Assembly: GCF_039543225.1 (NCBI RefSeq)
Contig: NZ_BAABJI010000001.1
Span: 151,193 to 215,192, forward strand
Direction: 5' to 3'
From: Mucilaginibacter defluvii
Lineage (GTDB): Bacteria; Bacteroidota; Bacteroidia; Sphingobacteriales; Sphingobacteriaceae
DNA: 64,000 nucleotides
How positions within the stretch are numbered: position 1 is the first letter of the stretch; each line of letters begins with the position of its first letter. Shown here piece by piece: positions 17,583 to 26,308 of the stretch. The notes under the pieces are model-generated. The model did not search any database. It saw only the letters and a program-made list of their open reading frames with translations, and had not been told where the DNA came from. The translations under genes and the position numbers were made by a program.

Positions 17583-18356
17583 ATGAAAGCTGGTCAATCT
17601 TTATGGACCAAAGATGAGTCTATTTTAGCTGTTAACCTTTATTGTAAAATACCATTCGGTCAGATGCATTCTGGAAATGCATCTGTTATTGAGTTAGCTA
17701 AAATTATCGGGCGTACTCCAAGTGCAGTAGCAAGAAAGTTAGGGAATTTTGCAAGCTTTGATCCTAAACTGCAAGCGCGTGGTGTGAAGGGATTAGAAAA
17801 TGCCAGCAAATTAGATAAGGAAGTTTGGCAAGAGTACATGAATAATTGGGATGAATTGTTCATGGAAAGTGAAAGGTTATTAGCGGTAAAAAAGGGCACA
17901 ACAATCGAAAAGCTAAATAATATTGATTTGGATAATTTAAAAGCAGTTGACGGGTTAGAAAAACAACGACTAATAAATACACGTGTCAATCAAAGCCTTT
18001 TCAGACGAATTGTACTGACTAACTTTAATAATAAATGCTGTATAACAGGTATTAACGTTCCTCAGTTATTAGTAGCCAGCCATATTTTACCATGGAGCAA
18101 GGATAAGGAGAATAGACTTAATCCTAAAAACGGATTAGCTTTTAACGCACTTCATGACAAAGCTTTTGATACAGGATTGATCACTATTACAGAAGATTTA
18201 AAAATTAAAGTATCATCCAATTTTCTAAAGCACAAAGAGATATACAGTATTAAGCAGAATTTTATTGATTATGATGGTAAATCCATGCTTACTCCTCAAA
18301 AGTTTCTTCCAGATGCCGATTTTTTAAAAAAGCACAACGACTTTTTTAAAATCTAA
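17583..18356 (+). CDS. HNH endonuclease, orphan restriction-type
   Basis: A 257-residue protein. The N-terminal 130 residues (WTKDESILAVNLYCKIPFG, IGRTPSAVARKLGNFASFDP) form a helical region often found in front of HNH domains of putative restriction enzymes. The C-terminal part carries the nuclease: KCCITGINVPQLLVASHI, HILPWSKDKENRLNPKNGLAF and HDKAFDTGLI, matching the HNH_2 type. It should cut DNA in the cytoplasm. No methyltransferase is adjacent, so a classical restriction pair is not apparent. Base composition is clearly lower in G+C than the flanking genes, suggesting recent acquisition. Confidence 0.85.
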   Translation: MKAGQSLWTKDESILAVNLYCKIPFGQMHSGNASVIELAKIIGRTPSAVARKLGNFASFDPKLQARGVKGLENASKLDKEVWQEYMNNWDELFMESERLLAVKKGTTIEKLNNIDLDNLKAVDGLEKQRLINTRVNQSLFRRIVLTNFNNKCCITGINVPQLLVASHILPWSKDKENRLNPKNGLAFNALHDKAFDTGLITITEDLKIKVSSNFLKHKEIYSIKQNFIDYDGKSMLTPQKFLPDADFLKKHNDFFKI

Positions 18357-18406
18357 CTTCACTTATAGTCGAACAGTAATTTAAATGACTATCCCTTAAT
18401 TTGAGG

Positions 18407-18711
18407 ATGCCAAACATCCAATTCTTATATTTATATCGAGATAACAGTAATTATAAAAATTATGGTTTTGTAGTGTTTAATAACAGAAGCAGCATTGCAT
18501 TAATTGATATTGAGTCTGCGATTAGAAATGCATGATAGATGAAACATGGTTTTATCCAATAAAGTGGAAGCTACCTTGTTTATACTTTGATGAGTGGAAG
18601 GATGAGACAGATAATTTATTTCATGAATTTAGTGGTGTTTTGTTTACCCATGAGGCTCCGACAGAGAATGCCGATATATTCGAATTTATAAATCGAGTAA
18701 AAACATCATGA
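18407..18711 (+). pseudogene. Small unknown gene split by a frameshift, or two overlapping mini-genes
   Basis: A 42-codon ORF (18407-18535, starts MPNIQFLYLYRDNSN, ends ESAIRNA) stops at a TGA that overlaps the ATG of a 59-codon ORF in the -1 frame (18532-18711, starts MIDETWFYPIKWKL, ends FINRVKTS). Joined across the ATGA the product reads as one protein of about 100 residues with no seam. It resembles small hypothetical proteins starting LYLYRD-NYK that I recall from other phyla, though I cannot name a family. It is either one gene broken by an indel (or a sequencing error) or a translationally coupled pair. The AT-rich composition matches the neighbouring HNH gene. This is the only content seen in the 400-bp gap after it. 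Confidence 0.55.
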
Positions 18712-18756
18712 ACTTTGCATGGTTAGGTATTAACTTCGGCACTCTGAATATATGAT

Positions 18757-19584
18757 ATGAAACACTCCCACCTCTACATAATCCTCGCTATATTTCTCCT
18801 CACCACCGCCTGCTCACCTAAAAAAGGACCATACGCGGTAACCAATAAGGTGTACAGCGAGCAGGCTGACGCGTTCGCGCAAACGTTGCTGCAAACTGAG
18901 CCGGTTGTGTTGACGGATAGCCTGGGGCGTAAGCTGGCCAGCGAGTGGGTGGGTACGGTAAATTTTAATCTGCGCAAGCCTAATTACGTGGTGATCCATT
19001 ATACCGCGCAGGATTCGGCGGCGCAAACGCTTAAAACGTTTACCATTGCCAAAACGCAGGTTAGCGCCCACTATGTTATTGGTGGTGATGGGCGCATTTA
19101 CCACATGCTGAACGATTACCTGCGCGCCTGGCATGGTGGGTCGGGCAAGTGGGGTAACGGCACGGATGTTAACAGTTCTTCAATCGGTATCGAGCTGGAC
19201 AACAATGGCCGGTCGCCGTTCAGTGACGCGCAGATCAACAGCTTGATAATTCTGCTGGCGCATCTTAAAAAAACATACAATATCCCAACCGCCAACTTCA
19301 TCGGGCACCAAGATCTGGCGCCTACCCGCAAGGTTGATCCCGGCAAATACTTCCCCTGGAAAAAGCTAGCCGAAAAAGGTTTTGGCTACTGGAGTAATGA
19401 TGTGCTCGAACTCGCGCCAGAAGGCTTTGATGTAGCTACCGCCCTGCGATTGATCGGTTATGACACCAGCAACCTTAACGCCGCTATATCAGCATTCAAA
19501 AACCATTTTATTCAGGCCGATAGCTCACCCGTGCTGTCACAGCTCGATTTGAATGTGCTGTATAATGTTTACCAAAAATACTGA
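18757..19584 (+). CDS. N-acetylmuramoyl-L-alanine amidase lipoprotein (Amidase_2)
   Basis: A 275-residue lipoprotein; the signal MKHSHLYIILAIFLLTTAC ends at the lipobox cysteine. The AmpD-like amidase domain has zinc ligands in VIHYTAQDSA, RAWHGGSGKWGNGTDVNSSS and FIGHQDLAPTRKVDPGKYFPW. It should split the bond between MurNAc and L-Ala of peptidoglycan in the periplasm, for turnover or recycling. A C-terminal part (about 205-275) with ALRLIGYDTSNLNAAISAFK resembles a peptidoglycan-binding helix set. It converges on the small lipoprotein gene with a 1-bp gap. Confidence 0.92.
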   Translation: MKHSHLYIILAIFLLTTACSPKKGPYAVTNKVYSEQADAFAQTLLQTEPVVLTDSLGRKLASEWVGTVNFNLRKPNYVVIHYTAQDSAAQTLKTFTIAKTQVSAHYVIGGDGRIYHMLNDYLRAWHGGSGKWGNGTDVNSSSIGIELDNNGRSPFSDAQINSLIILLAHLKKTYNIPTANFIGHQDLAPTRKVDPGKYFPWKKLAEKGFGYWSNDVLELAPEGFDVATALRLIGYDTSNLNAAISAFKNHFIQADSSPVLSQLDLNVLYNVYQKY

Positions 19585-19585
19585 C

Positions 19586-19867
19586 CTATAAGGGCGTCGG
19601 TACCGGGGCTTTTGCGCCACGCGGATAAAATCCTTCATCCATCAGTATGAGTTTACCTTCGGTGAAGTAGTAAAATTTAGTAGTGGTATCTTTCATATTA
19701 AATGGCTTGTCTTTATAAACAGTACGATAAGCTGACATTTCAACAACCAGGCTTTGAGGGTGCTCGTTAACAAATTGCTTTTCGGGCATGCCAACGGTAA
19801 CCGGTTTTAATACGGTGCAGCCTACGATAAATAATATCAAGGCGGCTATTGTAAGTACTTTCTTCAT
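19586..19867 (-). CDS. Small BamE/SmpA-like lipoprotein
   Basis: A 93-residue lipoprotein starting MKKVLTIAALILFIVGC. A longer frame upstream lacks signal-peptide character, so the ATG at 19867 is the true start. The mature part has VGMPEKQFVNEHP and a later YYFTEGKLILMDEG, the layout of SmpA/BamE-like domains (a helix after VGM-E, then a strand with the F-xGKL pattern). A role in envelope assembly is possible but unproven. It faces the amidase gene tail to tail. A terminator for glnS lies upstream. Confidence 0.7.
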   Translation of the reverse strand: MKKVLTIAALILFIVGCTVLKPVTVGMPEKQFVNEHPQSLVVEMSAYRTVYKDKPFNMKDTTTKFYYFTEGKLILMDEGFYPRGAKAPVPTPL

Positions 19868-19960
19868 TTGTGATATGTTTTGCAGGTATGATGAAAGATG
19901 CAGACATAGGTTTAACAGGCTAACAATAACAATATTGATACCCTGCTGACAACCAGCCAC

Positions 19961-19996
19961 AAAAAAAAAGCGGACTATTACAAAATAGCCCGCTTA
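19961..19996 (-). terminator. Intrinsic terminator after glnS
   Basis: On the minus strand, AAGCGGGCTATT and AATAGTCCGCTT form the stem and are followed by a run of T. Confidence 0.85.
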
Positions 19997-20017
19997 GTAT
20001 CTGATAAAACAGAATAA

Positions 20018-21673
20018 TTATTTCTTTACCCAGCCATCCTTCAAGGTAACGGTGCGGTTAAACACCAGCTTGTCGGCGGTTGAGTATTTATCAAGCGTAA
20101 AGTAACCCTTGCGGATGAATTGGTAACCCTTGCCAGGTACGGCGTTGGTCAAATCCTGCTCAATAAAGCCCGTGATAACTTTGAGGCTGTCCGGGTTAAT
20201 GTATTCTTTAAAGTCACCGTCTTCGTTCGACGGATCTTCCACGCGGAAAAGACGGTCGTACAACCTTATCTCAGCAGTTTGCGCATGCGGAACGCTTACC
20301 CAGTGTATTGTACCCTTTACGTTGATACCACTGGTATCGCTGCCCGATTTTGATTCGGGGATGTAAGTGCAATGTATTTCGATAATATTGCCGTCGGCAT
20401 CCTTAACCACGCTTTCGCCGGTTATGATGTAGGCATTCTTCAGCCTTACGCTTAGTCCGACACCCAGGCGGAAGAATTTCTTAGGCGGAACTTCCATAAA
20501 GTCCTCGCGCTCTATCCACAGCTCACGGCTAAATGGTATATCGCGGCCACCTTCACCGCCTTCAACCTCAGGGTTGTTTTCGCCGTGCAGGGTTTCGGTT
20601 TGCCCTTCCGGATAGTTGGTGATCACCAGTTTTACCGGATCAAGCACGGCCATACGGCGCCATGCGGTTTTATTTAAGTCCTCGCGGATGCAGAATTCCA
20701 GCAAGCTAACATCAATCATGTTCTCACGTTTGGCCACGCCAATGCGCTCACAAAACTCCCGAACACTGGCCGGGGTGTAGCCACGGCGACGTAAGCCGCT
20801 GATGGTAGGCATACGTGGGTCGTCCCATCCCTCAACAAACCCTTCGTTAACCAGTTGCAGCAGTTTGCGCTTGCTCATAACGGTATAGTTCAGGTTAAGG
20901 CGTGCAAACTCGTACTGGCGCGATGGAAACAGCTCCAGCTTATCAATAAACCACTCATATAATGGGCGGTGCGGTACAAATTCAAGCGTACAAATGGAGT
21001 GGGTGATCTCCTCAATAGCATCCGACTGGCCATGGGCGAAATCATACATCGGGTAAATGCACCATTTGTCGCCCGTACGGTGATGCTTAGCATGTTTAAT
21101 TCGGTACATGATCGGGTCGCGCATGTGCATGTTTGGTGAAGCCAGGTCAACCTTGGCACGCAAAACTTTAGCGCCGTCCGGGTATTTACCGGCCTTCATG
21201 TCCTCAAACAACTGTACGTTTTCCTCAATGCTGCGGCGACGGTATTGGTTAGGTGTGCCCGGTTCAGTTGGTGTACCTTTTTGGGTGGCTATCTCCTCGG
21301 GTGTGCTGTCGTCAACATAAGCCAGGCCCTGGCGCACCAGGTTAAGGGCAAAAGCGTACAGCAGGTCAAAGTAGTCGGATGCATAAAGCTCGTTGGCCCA
21401 TTCAAAGCCCAGCCAGCGTACATCTTCCTTAATGCTTTCTACGTATTCGGTGTCTTCGGTTACGGGGTTGGTGTCATCAAAACGCAGGTTGGTTTTGCCG
21501 CCGTATTTTTTGGCGAGGCCAAAATTTAAGCAAATTGATTTTGCGTGGCCGATGTGCAGGTAGCCGTTTGGCTCGGGCGGAAAACGGGTGTGTACCCTGC
21601 CGCCGTGCTTGCCGGCAGTTATATCATCCTCAACTATTTCCTCTATAAAATTTAACGATCTTTCTTCGCTCAT
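20018..21673 (-). CDS. glnS: Glutaminyl-tRNA synthetase
   Basis: A 551-residue class I aminoacyl-tRNA synthetase that charges tRNA-Gln directly. The HIGH motif is in [15 protein letters not shown] and the KMSKS motif appears as [11 protein letters not shown]. The catalytic domain is followed by the two beta-barrel anticodon-binding domains, ending SFxVT-like with [12 protein letters not shown]. Its presence implies that glutamine is not made only by transamidation in this organism. The ATG at 21673 (MSEERSLNF) is preferred over a TTG two codons upstream. A -7 element lies 20 bp upstream. Confidence 0.97.
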   Translation of the reverse strand: MSEERSLNFIEEIVEDDITAGKHGGRVHTRFPPEPNGYLHIGHAKSICLNFGLAKKYGGKTNLRFDDTNPVTEDTEYVESIKEDVRWLGFEWANELYASDYFDLLYAFALNLVRQGLAYVDDSTPEEIATQKGTPTEPGTPNQYRRRSIEENVQLFEDMKAGKYPDGAKVLRAKVDLASPNMHMRDPIMYRIKHAKHHRTGDKWCIYPMYDFAHGQSDAIEEITHSICTLEFVPHRPLYEWFIDKLELFPSRQYEFARLNLNYTVMSKRKLLQLVNEGFVEGWDDPRMPTISGLRRRGYTPASVREFCERIGVAKRENMIDVSLLEFCIREDLNKTAWRRMAVLDPVKLVITNYPEGQTETLHGENNPEVEGGEGGRDIPFSRELWIEREDFMEVPPKKFFRLGVGLSVRLKNAYIITGESVVKDADGNIIEIHCTYIPESKSGSDTSGINVKGTIHWVSVPHAQTAEIRLYDRLFRVEDPSNEDGDFKEYINPDSLKVITGFIEQDLTNAVPGKGYQFIRKGYFTLDKYSTADKLVFNRTVTLKDGWVKK

Positions 21674-21693
21674 GGTCAAGTATTAACAAAGCG

Positions 21694-21701
21694 CAAAGGT
21701 A
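21694..21701 (-). promoter_or_regulatory. -7 element for glnS
   Basis: TACCTTTG on the minus strand is an exact TAnnTTTG match 20 bp before the glnS start. The -33 element is not clear. Confidence 0.5.
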
Positions 21702-21819
21702 GGTAAAAAAACGCGGGCATGCTTGGCTAAAACCGGGTTTGTTTAACACCACCTAACGGGAATAGTTTTTATTGGCTATGTTATTGCTTTATTAACTATA
21801 TAACTGTTAAATTAGCATC

Positions 21820-22596
21820 ATGTCCTTTCAAAACCTGAATATTCAGCATCAAAAAGGTATTTGTCATATCACCATTAACCGGGAGAGCAAGCTCAACGCG
21901 CTTAATCAGCTCACCCTCACTGAAATTGGCACTGCCGTAAAAGCGGCTTTGGCTAATAGCGAGGTAAGCGGCATTATAATAACCGGTGCAGGCGCAAAAG
22001 CTTTTGCGGCGGGTGCTGATATTGCTGAGTTTGCTCAGCTTGATGCCGAAGGTGGCAGGTTGATGGCGCAAAACGCGCAGCACAACGTTTTTAATGCGAT
22101 AGAGCAGGCAAATAAGCCTATTATTGCAGCTATAAACGGTTTTGCACTGGGCGGGGGGCTTGAACTGGCGCTGGCCTGCCATATACGTATAGCATCAGCC
22201 AATGCCAGGCTGGGTTTACCAGAGGTTACCCTGGGGCTGATACCGGGCTACGGTGGTACTCAACGGCTAACCCGACTTATTGGCCGCGGGCGGGCGCTGG
22301 AGATGATCTTAACGGCGGATATGATAACTGCCGCACAGGCGCTCGAATTGGGGCTAGTTAACCATGTAACAGCGCCTGACGTACTGTTGACGAAGGCGGA
22401 AGAAATACTGGAGAAGATAATGAGCCGTGCGCCGCTTGCAGTTGCGGCCGCAATAAGGGCTGTAAACGCCGCGGGTACGGGCAATGGTTTTGATACCGAG
22501 ATCAGCGAGTTTGCGGCATGTTTTAACACTGCAGATACACGCGAAGGTATAAGCGCATTTATAGATAAAAGAAACCCCGATTTTAAGGGCGAATAA
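21820..22596 (+). CDS. Enoyl-CoA hydratase/isomerase family protein
   Basis: A 258-residue crotonase-fold enzyme. The oxyanion hole is formed by AFAAGADIAEF and NGFALGGGLELALAC. The catalytic glutamates of true hydratases are present in GGGLELA and LPEVTLGLIPGYGGTQRL. It should hydrate trans-2-enoyl-CoA, possibly crotonyl-CoA, in fatty acid oxidation or related degradation. No other beta-oxidation gene is adjacent, so the chain length is undetermined. It is divergent from glnS and read alone. Confidence 0.9.
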   Translation: MSFQNLNIQHQKGICHITINRESKLNALNQLTLTEIGTAVKAALANSEVSGIIITGAGAKAFAAGADIAEFAQLDAEGGRLMAQNAQHNVFNAIEQANKPIIAAINGFALGGGLELALACHIRIASANARLGLPEVTLGLIPGYGGTQRLTRLIGRGRALEMILTADMITAAQALELGLVNHVTAPDVLLTKAEEILEKIMSRAPLAVAAAIRAVNAAGTGNGFDTEISEFAACFNTADTREGISAFIDKRNPDFKGE

Positions 22597-22719
22597 CCGC
22601 AATTACCCTGTGGTTAATATTTTTTTGTAACCTAAATTAAATATTTGAAGTATAAAAATAAAACTTGCGAATTGCAGAAGCGGCTTGCATTTTTTATCGT
22701 TTAAACACTATTTTGCTGT

Positions 22720-24165
22720 ATGAAAAGAATTCTCATCATTGATGATGAAGTGAATGTTGCCTTGTTGTTGTCAAAATTTCTAACACGAAATGGCTTTGAT
22801 GTGGTTACCGCTTCAAACGGGGCCAACGGCCTCGAGAGTTTAAAGAACGGAGAATTTAACCTCGTACTGTGCGATTACAGGTTAGACGATACCGACGGCC
22901 GCGAAATGCTCCGTCATATTAAAACCAACTACCCTAAAACCGGTGTAATTATAATAACCGGTTATTCTGATATAAAAATGGCTGTTGAGCTCATAAAAAT
23001 GGGCGCTTACGATTATATCACCAAGCCATTGTACCCTGATGAGATATTAAACACCATCAACAAGGCTATTGAAACGCAGTATGCGCTTGCTGAGGCTGAA
23101 GAGGAACAACTACCGGTTGCTGCGCCCGAAAAATCTGCAGCGCAAAAAAACGGTAAAAAACATTTAATGGGTGGCGAGTTTGTGGTGGGCACCAGCCGCG
23201 CTTCAAAAGAGCTTGCCCGGCAGATTGACCTGGTTGCCCCAACCGGTTACAGCGTTATTATATTGGGCGAAAGCGGTACCGGTAAAGAAGCCGTTGCCAA
23301 AAGCATACACGCGGCCAGCCCGAGGGCTAACAAACCGTTTATTGCCATGGATTGCGGCTCGCTTACTAAGGAGTTGGCCGCAAGTGAATTCTTCGGTCAC
23401 GAAAAAGGATCATTTACCGGGGCTTTGTATACCAAGATAGGTCACTTCGAGATGGCCAATGGCGGTACGCTGTTTTTGGATGAAGTGGGTAACCTCTCTT
23501 ATGATATACAGGCTGCCTTATTACGTACGGTGCAGGAACGTAAGGTAAAACGTATTGGCAGCACCAAAGAAATTGACCTGGATGTACGTATTATAGTAGC
23601 TACCAACGAAAACCTGCAGGAAGGCATTAACAAAGGCCGTTTCCGTGAGGATTTATACCATCGCTTTAACGAGTTTGCCATCTACATGCCGCCGCTGCGC
23701 GATCGCGGGCAGGATATTATAGCCCTCGCTGAGCATTTTTTGCATATGGCTAATGATGAGTTAGGGCGCAACGTTACCGCTTTCTCTGAGGAAGTGGTGG
23801 AATGTTTTATGAATTACCGCTGGCCCGGCAATATCCGCGAGCTGAAAAATATTGTACGCCGTGCTACCCTGCTTACCGAAGGTGGTGAGGTGCCGCTGAA
23901 GGCGCTGCCGCTGGAATTGTCCAATTATAAAATGCCTGTGCTCGATACCGTGCCTCTTGCAAACGGAGCAACACAGCAAACCCCTGCACCGGAAGTTAAA
24001 GAGGTTAAACATAACCTGAAAAATGCCGCACTTGAAGCGGAATACGAAACCATTTTGCGTGTACTGCGCGAAGTGAACTTTAATAAAACCCGCGCGGCCG
24101 AGATACTTAAGATTGACAGGAAGACGCTTTACAACAAAATGAAGGCGATTAACGCCGGTAAATAA
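22720..24165 (+). CDS. Sigma-54-dependent response regulator, NtrC type
   Basis: A 481-residue transcription activator. The receiver domain (1-120) has IIDDEVN, the phosphoacceptor Asp52 in LVLCDYRLDD and the conserved lysine in YITKPLYP. The AAA+ domain (about 150-385) carries Walker A GESGTGKEAVAKSIH, the sigma-54 contact loop as GSFTGAL (GAFTGA in most relatives) and FREDLYHRFNEF, RWPGNIRELKN. A Fis-type helix-turn-helix (about 440-480, NFNKTRAAEILKIDRKTLYNKM) ends it. It should activate RpoN promoters when phosphorylated. No full kinase is adjacent; the next gene, 2 bp downstream, is a DHp-like mini-protein. Confidence 0.95.
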   Translation: MKRILIIDDEVNVALLLSKFLTRNGFDVVTASNGANGLESLKNGEFNLVLCDYRLDDTDGREMLRHIKTNYPKTGVIIITGYSDIKMAVELIKMGAYDYITKPLYPDEILNTINKAIETQYALAEAEEEQLPVAAPEKSAAQKNGKKHLMGGEFVVGTSRASKELARQIDLVAPTGYSVIILGESGTGKEAVAKSIHAASPRANKPFIAMDCGSLTKELAASEFFGHEKGSFTGALYTKIGHFEMANGGTLFLDEVGNLSYDIQAALLRTVQERKVKRIGSTKEIDLDVRIIVATNENLQEGINKGRFREDLYHRFNEFAIYMPPLRDRGQDIIALAEHFLHMANDELGRNVTAFSEEVVECFMNYRWPGNIRELKNIVRRATLLTEGGEVPLKALPLELSNYKMPVLDTVPLANGATQQTPAPEVKEVKHNLKNAALEAEYETILRVLREVNFNKTRAAEILKIDRKTLYNKMKAINAGK

Positions 24166-24167
24166 CA

Positions 24168-24368
24168 ATGGCCGAAGGTACAGAACAGCCTGATGAAGCC
24201 CTGAGCTTGCTTAGGCACGATGTAAACAATCAACTCTCAAACATAAATCTCTGCCTTGAGCAATTGAAGTACGAGGTAACTGACCCTACCGAAGACTATC
24301 GTTTTTACCTTGAAGCGATAGCCATAAGCTGCAAAAAAATACAGGAGTTGATGGCCGTAAAGCAGTAA
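24168..24368 (+). CDS. Small DHp-like protein, lone histidine phosphotransfer candidate
   Basis: A 66-residue protein not known to me by name. It has the plan of a histidine-kinase dimerisation/phosphoacceptor hairpin. Helix 1 carries SLLRHDVNNQLSNINLCLEQ, with His17 in the H-box position and Asp18/Asn21 in the D/ExxN phosphatase pattern. A short TDPTED turn follows, then helix 2 YRFYLEAIAISCKKIQELM. No ATPase domain follows, so it cannot be a kinase alone. The ATG is 2 bp after the NtrC stop, so the two are almost certainly co-translated. It could act as a phosphotransfer protein or phosphatase for the regulator, or as a dimerising brake. The function is inferred only. Confidence 0.7.
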   Translation: MAEGTEQPDEALSLLRHDVNNQLSNINLCLEQLKYEVTDPTEDYRFYLEAIAISCKKIQELMAVKQ

Positions 24369-24447
24369 TCAATAAACTTAGAGAATTTGTAAAACATTTT
24401 GCCCTTTTTGCTTATTAGGATAGCGTTCGCTTTCACCTTTTTTTCGC

Positions 24448-25491
24448 ATGTCCGTTTTTAGTTATAAGCAGCGTAACAATATCATATTGGTCAGCATTAT
24501 TGTGCTTGGCTGCTTTTTGTTATATGCTTTAAGCGGATTGTTCAGCTCCATACTGGGCGCGGTGGTACTTTATACCATATTTAGATCGACATACATTTAC
24601 CTGGTTGAAAAACGCGGACTCAACGGCCCTATTGTGGCGGTGGGCGTTATCGTGGTATCGCTTATTGTAATCGTTATACCTTTCCTGCTGCTCAGTTTTA
24701 TGGTGATCAATAAAATTGCTGAGCTTAGTTCTGATACACTGTTGCTGCAACGGTGGTTCAGGAAGATAGATGCTTTCACCGATGCCAATTTAAACAAGCC
24801 GAATTTCGCTGAAGAAGCGGTACAAAAATTAAGTAATTACGCCACTGAGCTGTTTCCGTCGCTTATAATCGTCCCTGCAAACATCATCATAACACTGCTG
24901 TTCATGTACTTCATTTTATATTTTATGTTTGTACAGATGCGAAGCTTTGAGGCTGGCCTTTTGCGATACGCGCCCGTGCGCGAGCAGCACGCTTTAAAAT
25001 TCGCGCAGGAGCTGCGCAACTCCACTTATTCCAACGTTTTGGGGCAGGGCATTATATCAATAGTGCAAGGTGTATTGCTGGCAAATGGTTTTTGGATATT
25101 TGGTATACCCGACCCGATTTTCTGGGGCGTTATAGGTACTTTTATCTCGTTTTTACCTGTTGTAGGTGCGCCGACCCTCACCATACCTGCCGGACTTTTA
25201 TTAATGGCCGACGGGCATGCCATAAAGGGTGTGGTGCTGATTGCGTACGGCGTGCTGTTTATCGGCAATGTTGATAACGTTTTGCGTATGGCCATCAACA
25301 AACGCATTGCCAATACGCATCCGCTGATATCGTTAGTAGGTGTGTTCATCGGTCTGCCCCTATTTGGTATTCTGGGTTTGGTATTTGGCCCTTTGCTGTT
25401 ATCGTATTTTCTGCTGCTGGTTGAAATTTACCAAACCAACCGTATGGCTGCCGAGCGCCTGGAGCGCATACGCACCGGGCCGGATCTTTAA
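24448..25491 (+). CDS. AI-2E family membrane transporter
   Basis: A 347-residue polytopic inner-membrane protein with about eight hydrophobic segments. It shows the family's arrangement of paired N-terminal helices (LVSIIVLGCFLLYALSGL onward), a longer soluble loop (about 90-140) and a C-terminal helix group with the conserved GIPDPIFWGVIGTFISFLP and GLPLFGILGLVFGPLL. Members include the AI-2 exporter TqsA and Na+/H+ antiporters, so the substrate cannot be assigned. It begins 79 bp after the DHp-like gene and could be part of the same transcript. Confidence 0.88.
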   Translation: MSVFSYKQRNNIILVSIIVLGCFLLYALSGLFSSILGAVVLYTIFRSTYIYLVEKRGLNGPIVAVGVIVVSLIVIVIPFLLLSFMVINKIAELSSDTLLLQRWFRKIDAFTDANLNKPNFAEEAVQKLSNYATELFPSLIIVPANIIITLLFMYFILYFMFVQMRSFEAGLLRYAPVREQHALKFAQELRNSTYSNVLGQGIISIVQGVLLANGFWIFGIPDPIFWGVIGTFISFLPVVGAPTLTIPAGLLLMADGHAIKGVVLIAYGVLFIGNVDNVLRMAINKRIANTHPLISLVGVFIGLPLFGILGLVFGPLLLSYFLLLVEIYQTNRMAAERLERIRTGPDL

Positions 25492-25636
25492 ATTATTTTC
25501 AAGTGCTGTAAACTATATAGGGCAAAAAACGGTTAAATAATTACATATTTAGTCGTCAAAAATGATGTATTGCCTTATTGGCAAAGTATTTAATTAATTT
25601 TTAAAACAAAATAGTCAACTTGAAAATTTATAGGAT

Positions 25637-25903
25637 ATGAACGACAACACAAAAACAGTAGTTGCCTTGCTGGCAGGATTAGCGGCAGGCGCGGCATTAG
25701 GGTTATTATTTGCCCCTGATAAAGGCTCTGAAACCCGTGACAAACTCAGCGATTCATTAAAAAACCTTGGCGATTCAATTAAAGACACAGCTGCTGCCGA
25801 AATTGATAACCTGGTAGGTTTTAAAGACAGGGTTGTTCAAAATATCAAAACAAAAATTAAAGGTGCTGAAGAAGAGTACCAGGACGACCTGGAGCACGCA
25901 TAA
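25637..25903 (+). CDS. YtxH domain protein
   Basis: An 88-residue protein. A glycine/alanine-rich membrane helix near the N-terminus (VVALLAGLAAGAALGLLFAPDKG) is followed by a charged amphipathic helix (SETRDKLSDSLKNLGDSIKD), the hallmark of YtxH proteins. The family is linked to envelope and general stress in several phyla, but its biochemical role is unknown. A terminator separates it from the holin-like gene, yet spacing and theme suggest they work together. Confidence 0.85.
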   Translation: MNDNTKTVVALLAGLAAGAALGLLFAPDKGSETRDKLSDSLKNLGDSIKDTAAAEIDNLVGFKDRVVQNIKTKIKGAEEEYQDDLEHA

Positions 25904-25916
25904 ATACAAGTTTACC

Positions 25917-25940
25917 GGCCCCGTTTAGCGGGGCCTTTAA
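25917..25940 (+). terminator. Hairpin terminator after the YtxH gene
   Basis: Arms GGCCCCG and CGGGGCC with a TTTAG loop are followed by a short TTTAAAT tract. The weak T run suggests partial read-through. Confidence 0.6.
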
Positions 25941-25963
25941 ATACTACCTACTACCGCTAACCT

Positions 25964-26308
25964 ATGGAAGAAAAAAAAGATACTGCGACAGCCCAGCCGA
26001 TTATTGATCAGCTGAAGGAATATGCCGAAACCCGCTTTACCCTGGCCAAGTACAAGGCTATTGAAAAGGGAACGTCAATCATTGCCAGCATTATAATTGA
26101 TCTGATTGTTGTTGTAATCGCAGCAGTAACCTTCTTATTCGCGAGTTTTACACTGGCATTATTCCTGGCGGACGTATTTGCTTCCTACTGGAAAGGCTTT
26201 GGTGCCGTGGCGGGTTTCTATCTGATTATAGTCATCATCATTCTGGCAGCAAAGGGTAGCTTTGAAAAGCCGATAATTAATGGTTTCATCAAAAAAATCT
26301 TCAAATAA
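25964..26308 (+). CDS. Holin superfamily III-like membrane protein (DUF1469 type)
   Basis: A 114-residue protein with a soluble N-terminal helix (IIDQLKEYAETRFTLAKYKAIEKG) and two strong membrane segments (SIIIDLIVVVIAAVTFLFAS and AGFYLIIVIIILAAK). This is the layout of the phage holin family/DUF1469 proteins that are common on Bacteroidota chromosomes. No other phage gene is near, so it is probably a cellular membrane protein rather than a lysis protein. It lies between the YtxH gene and an overlapping gene of unknown function. Confidence 0.8.
   Translation: MEEKKDTATAQPIIDQLKEYAETRFTLAKYKAIEKGTSIIASIIIDLIVVVIAAVTFLFASFTLALFLADVFASYWKGFGAVAGFYLIIVIIILAAKGSFEKPIINGFIKKIFK

Noticed and set aside
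25964-26308. Holin-like gene as a sign of a prophage
   Set aside because: No integrase, terminase, capsid or lysin gene lies nearby. This protein type is common on Bacteroidota chromosomes outside prophages.
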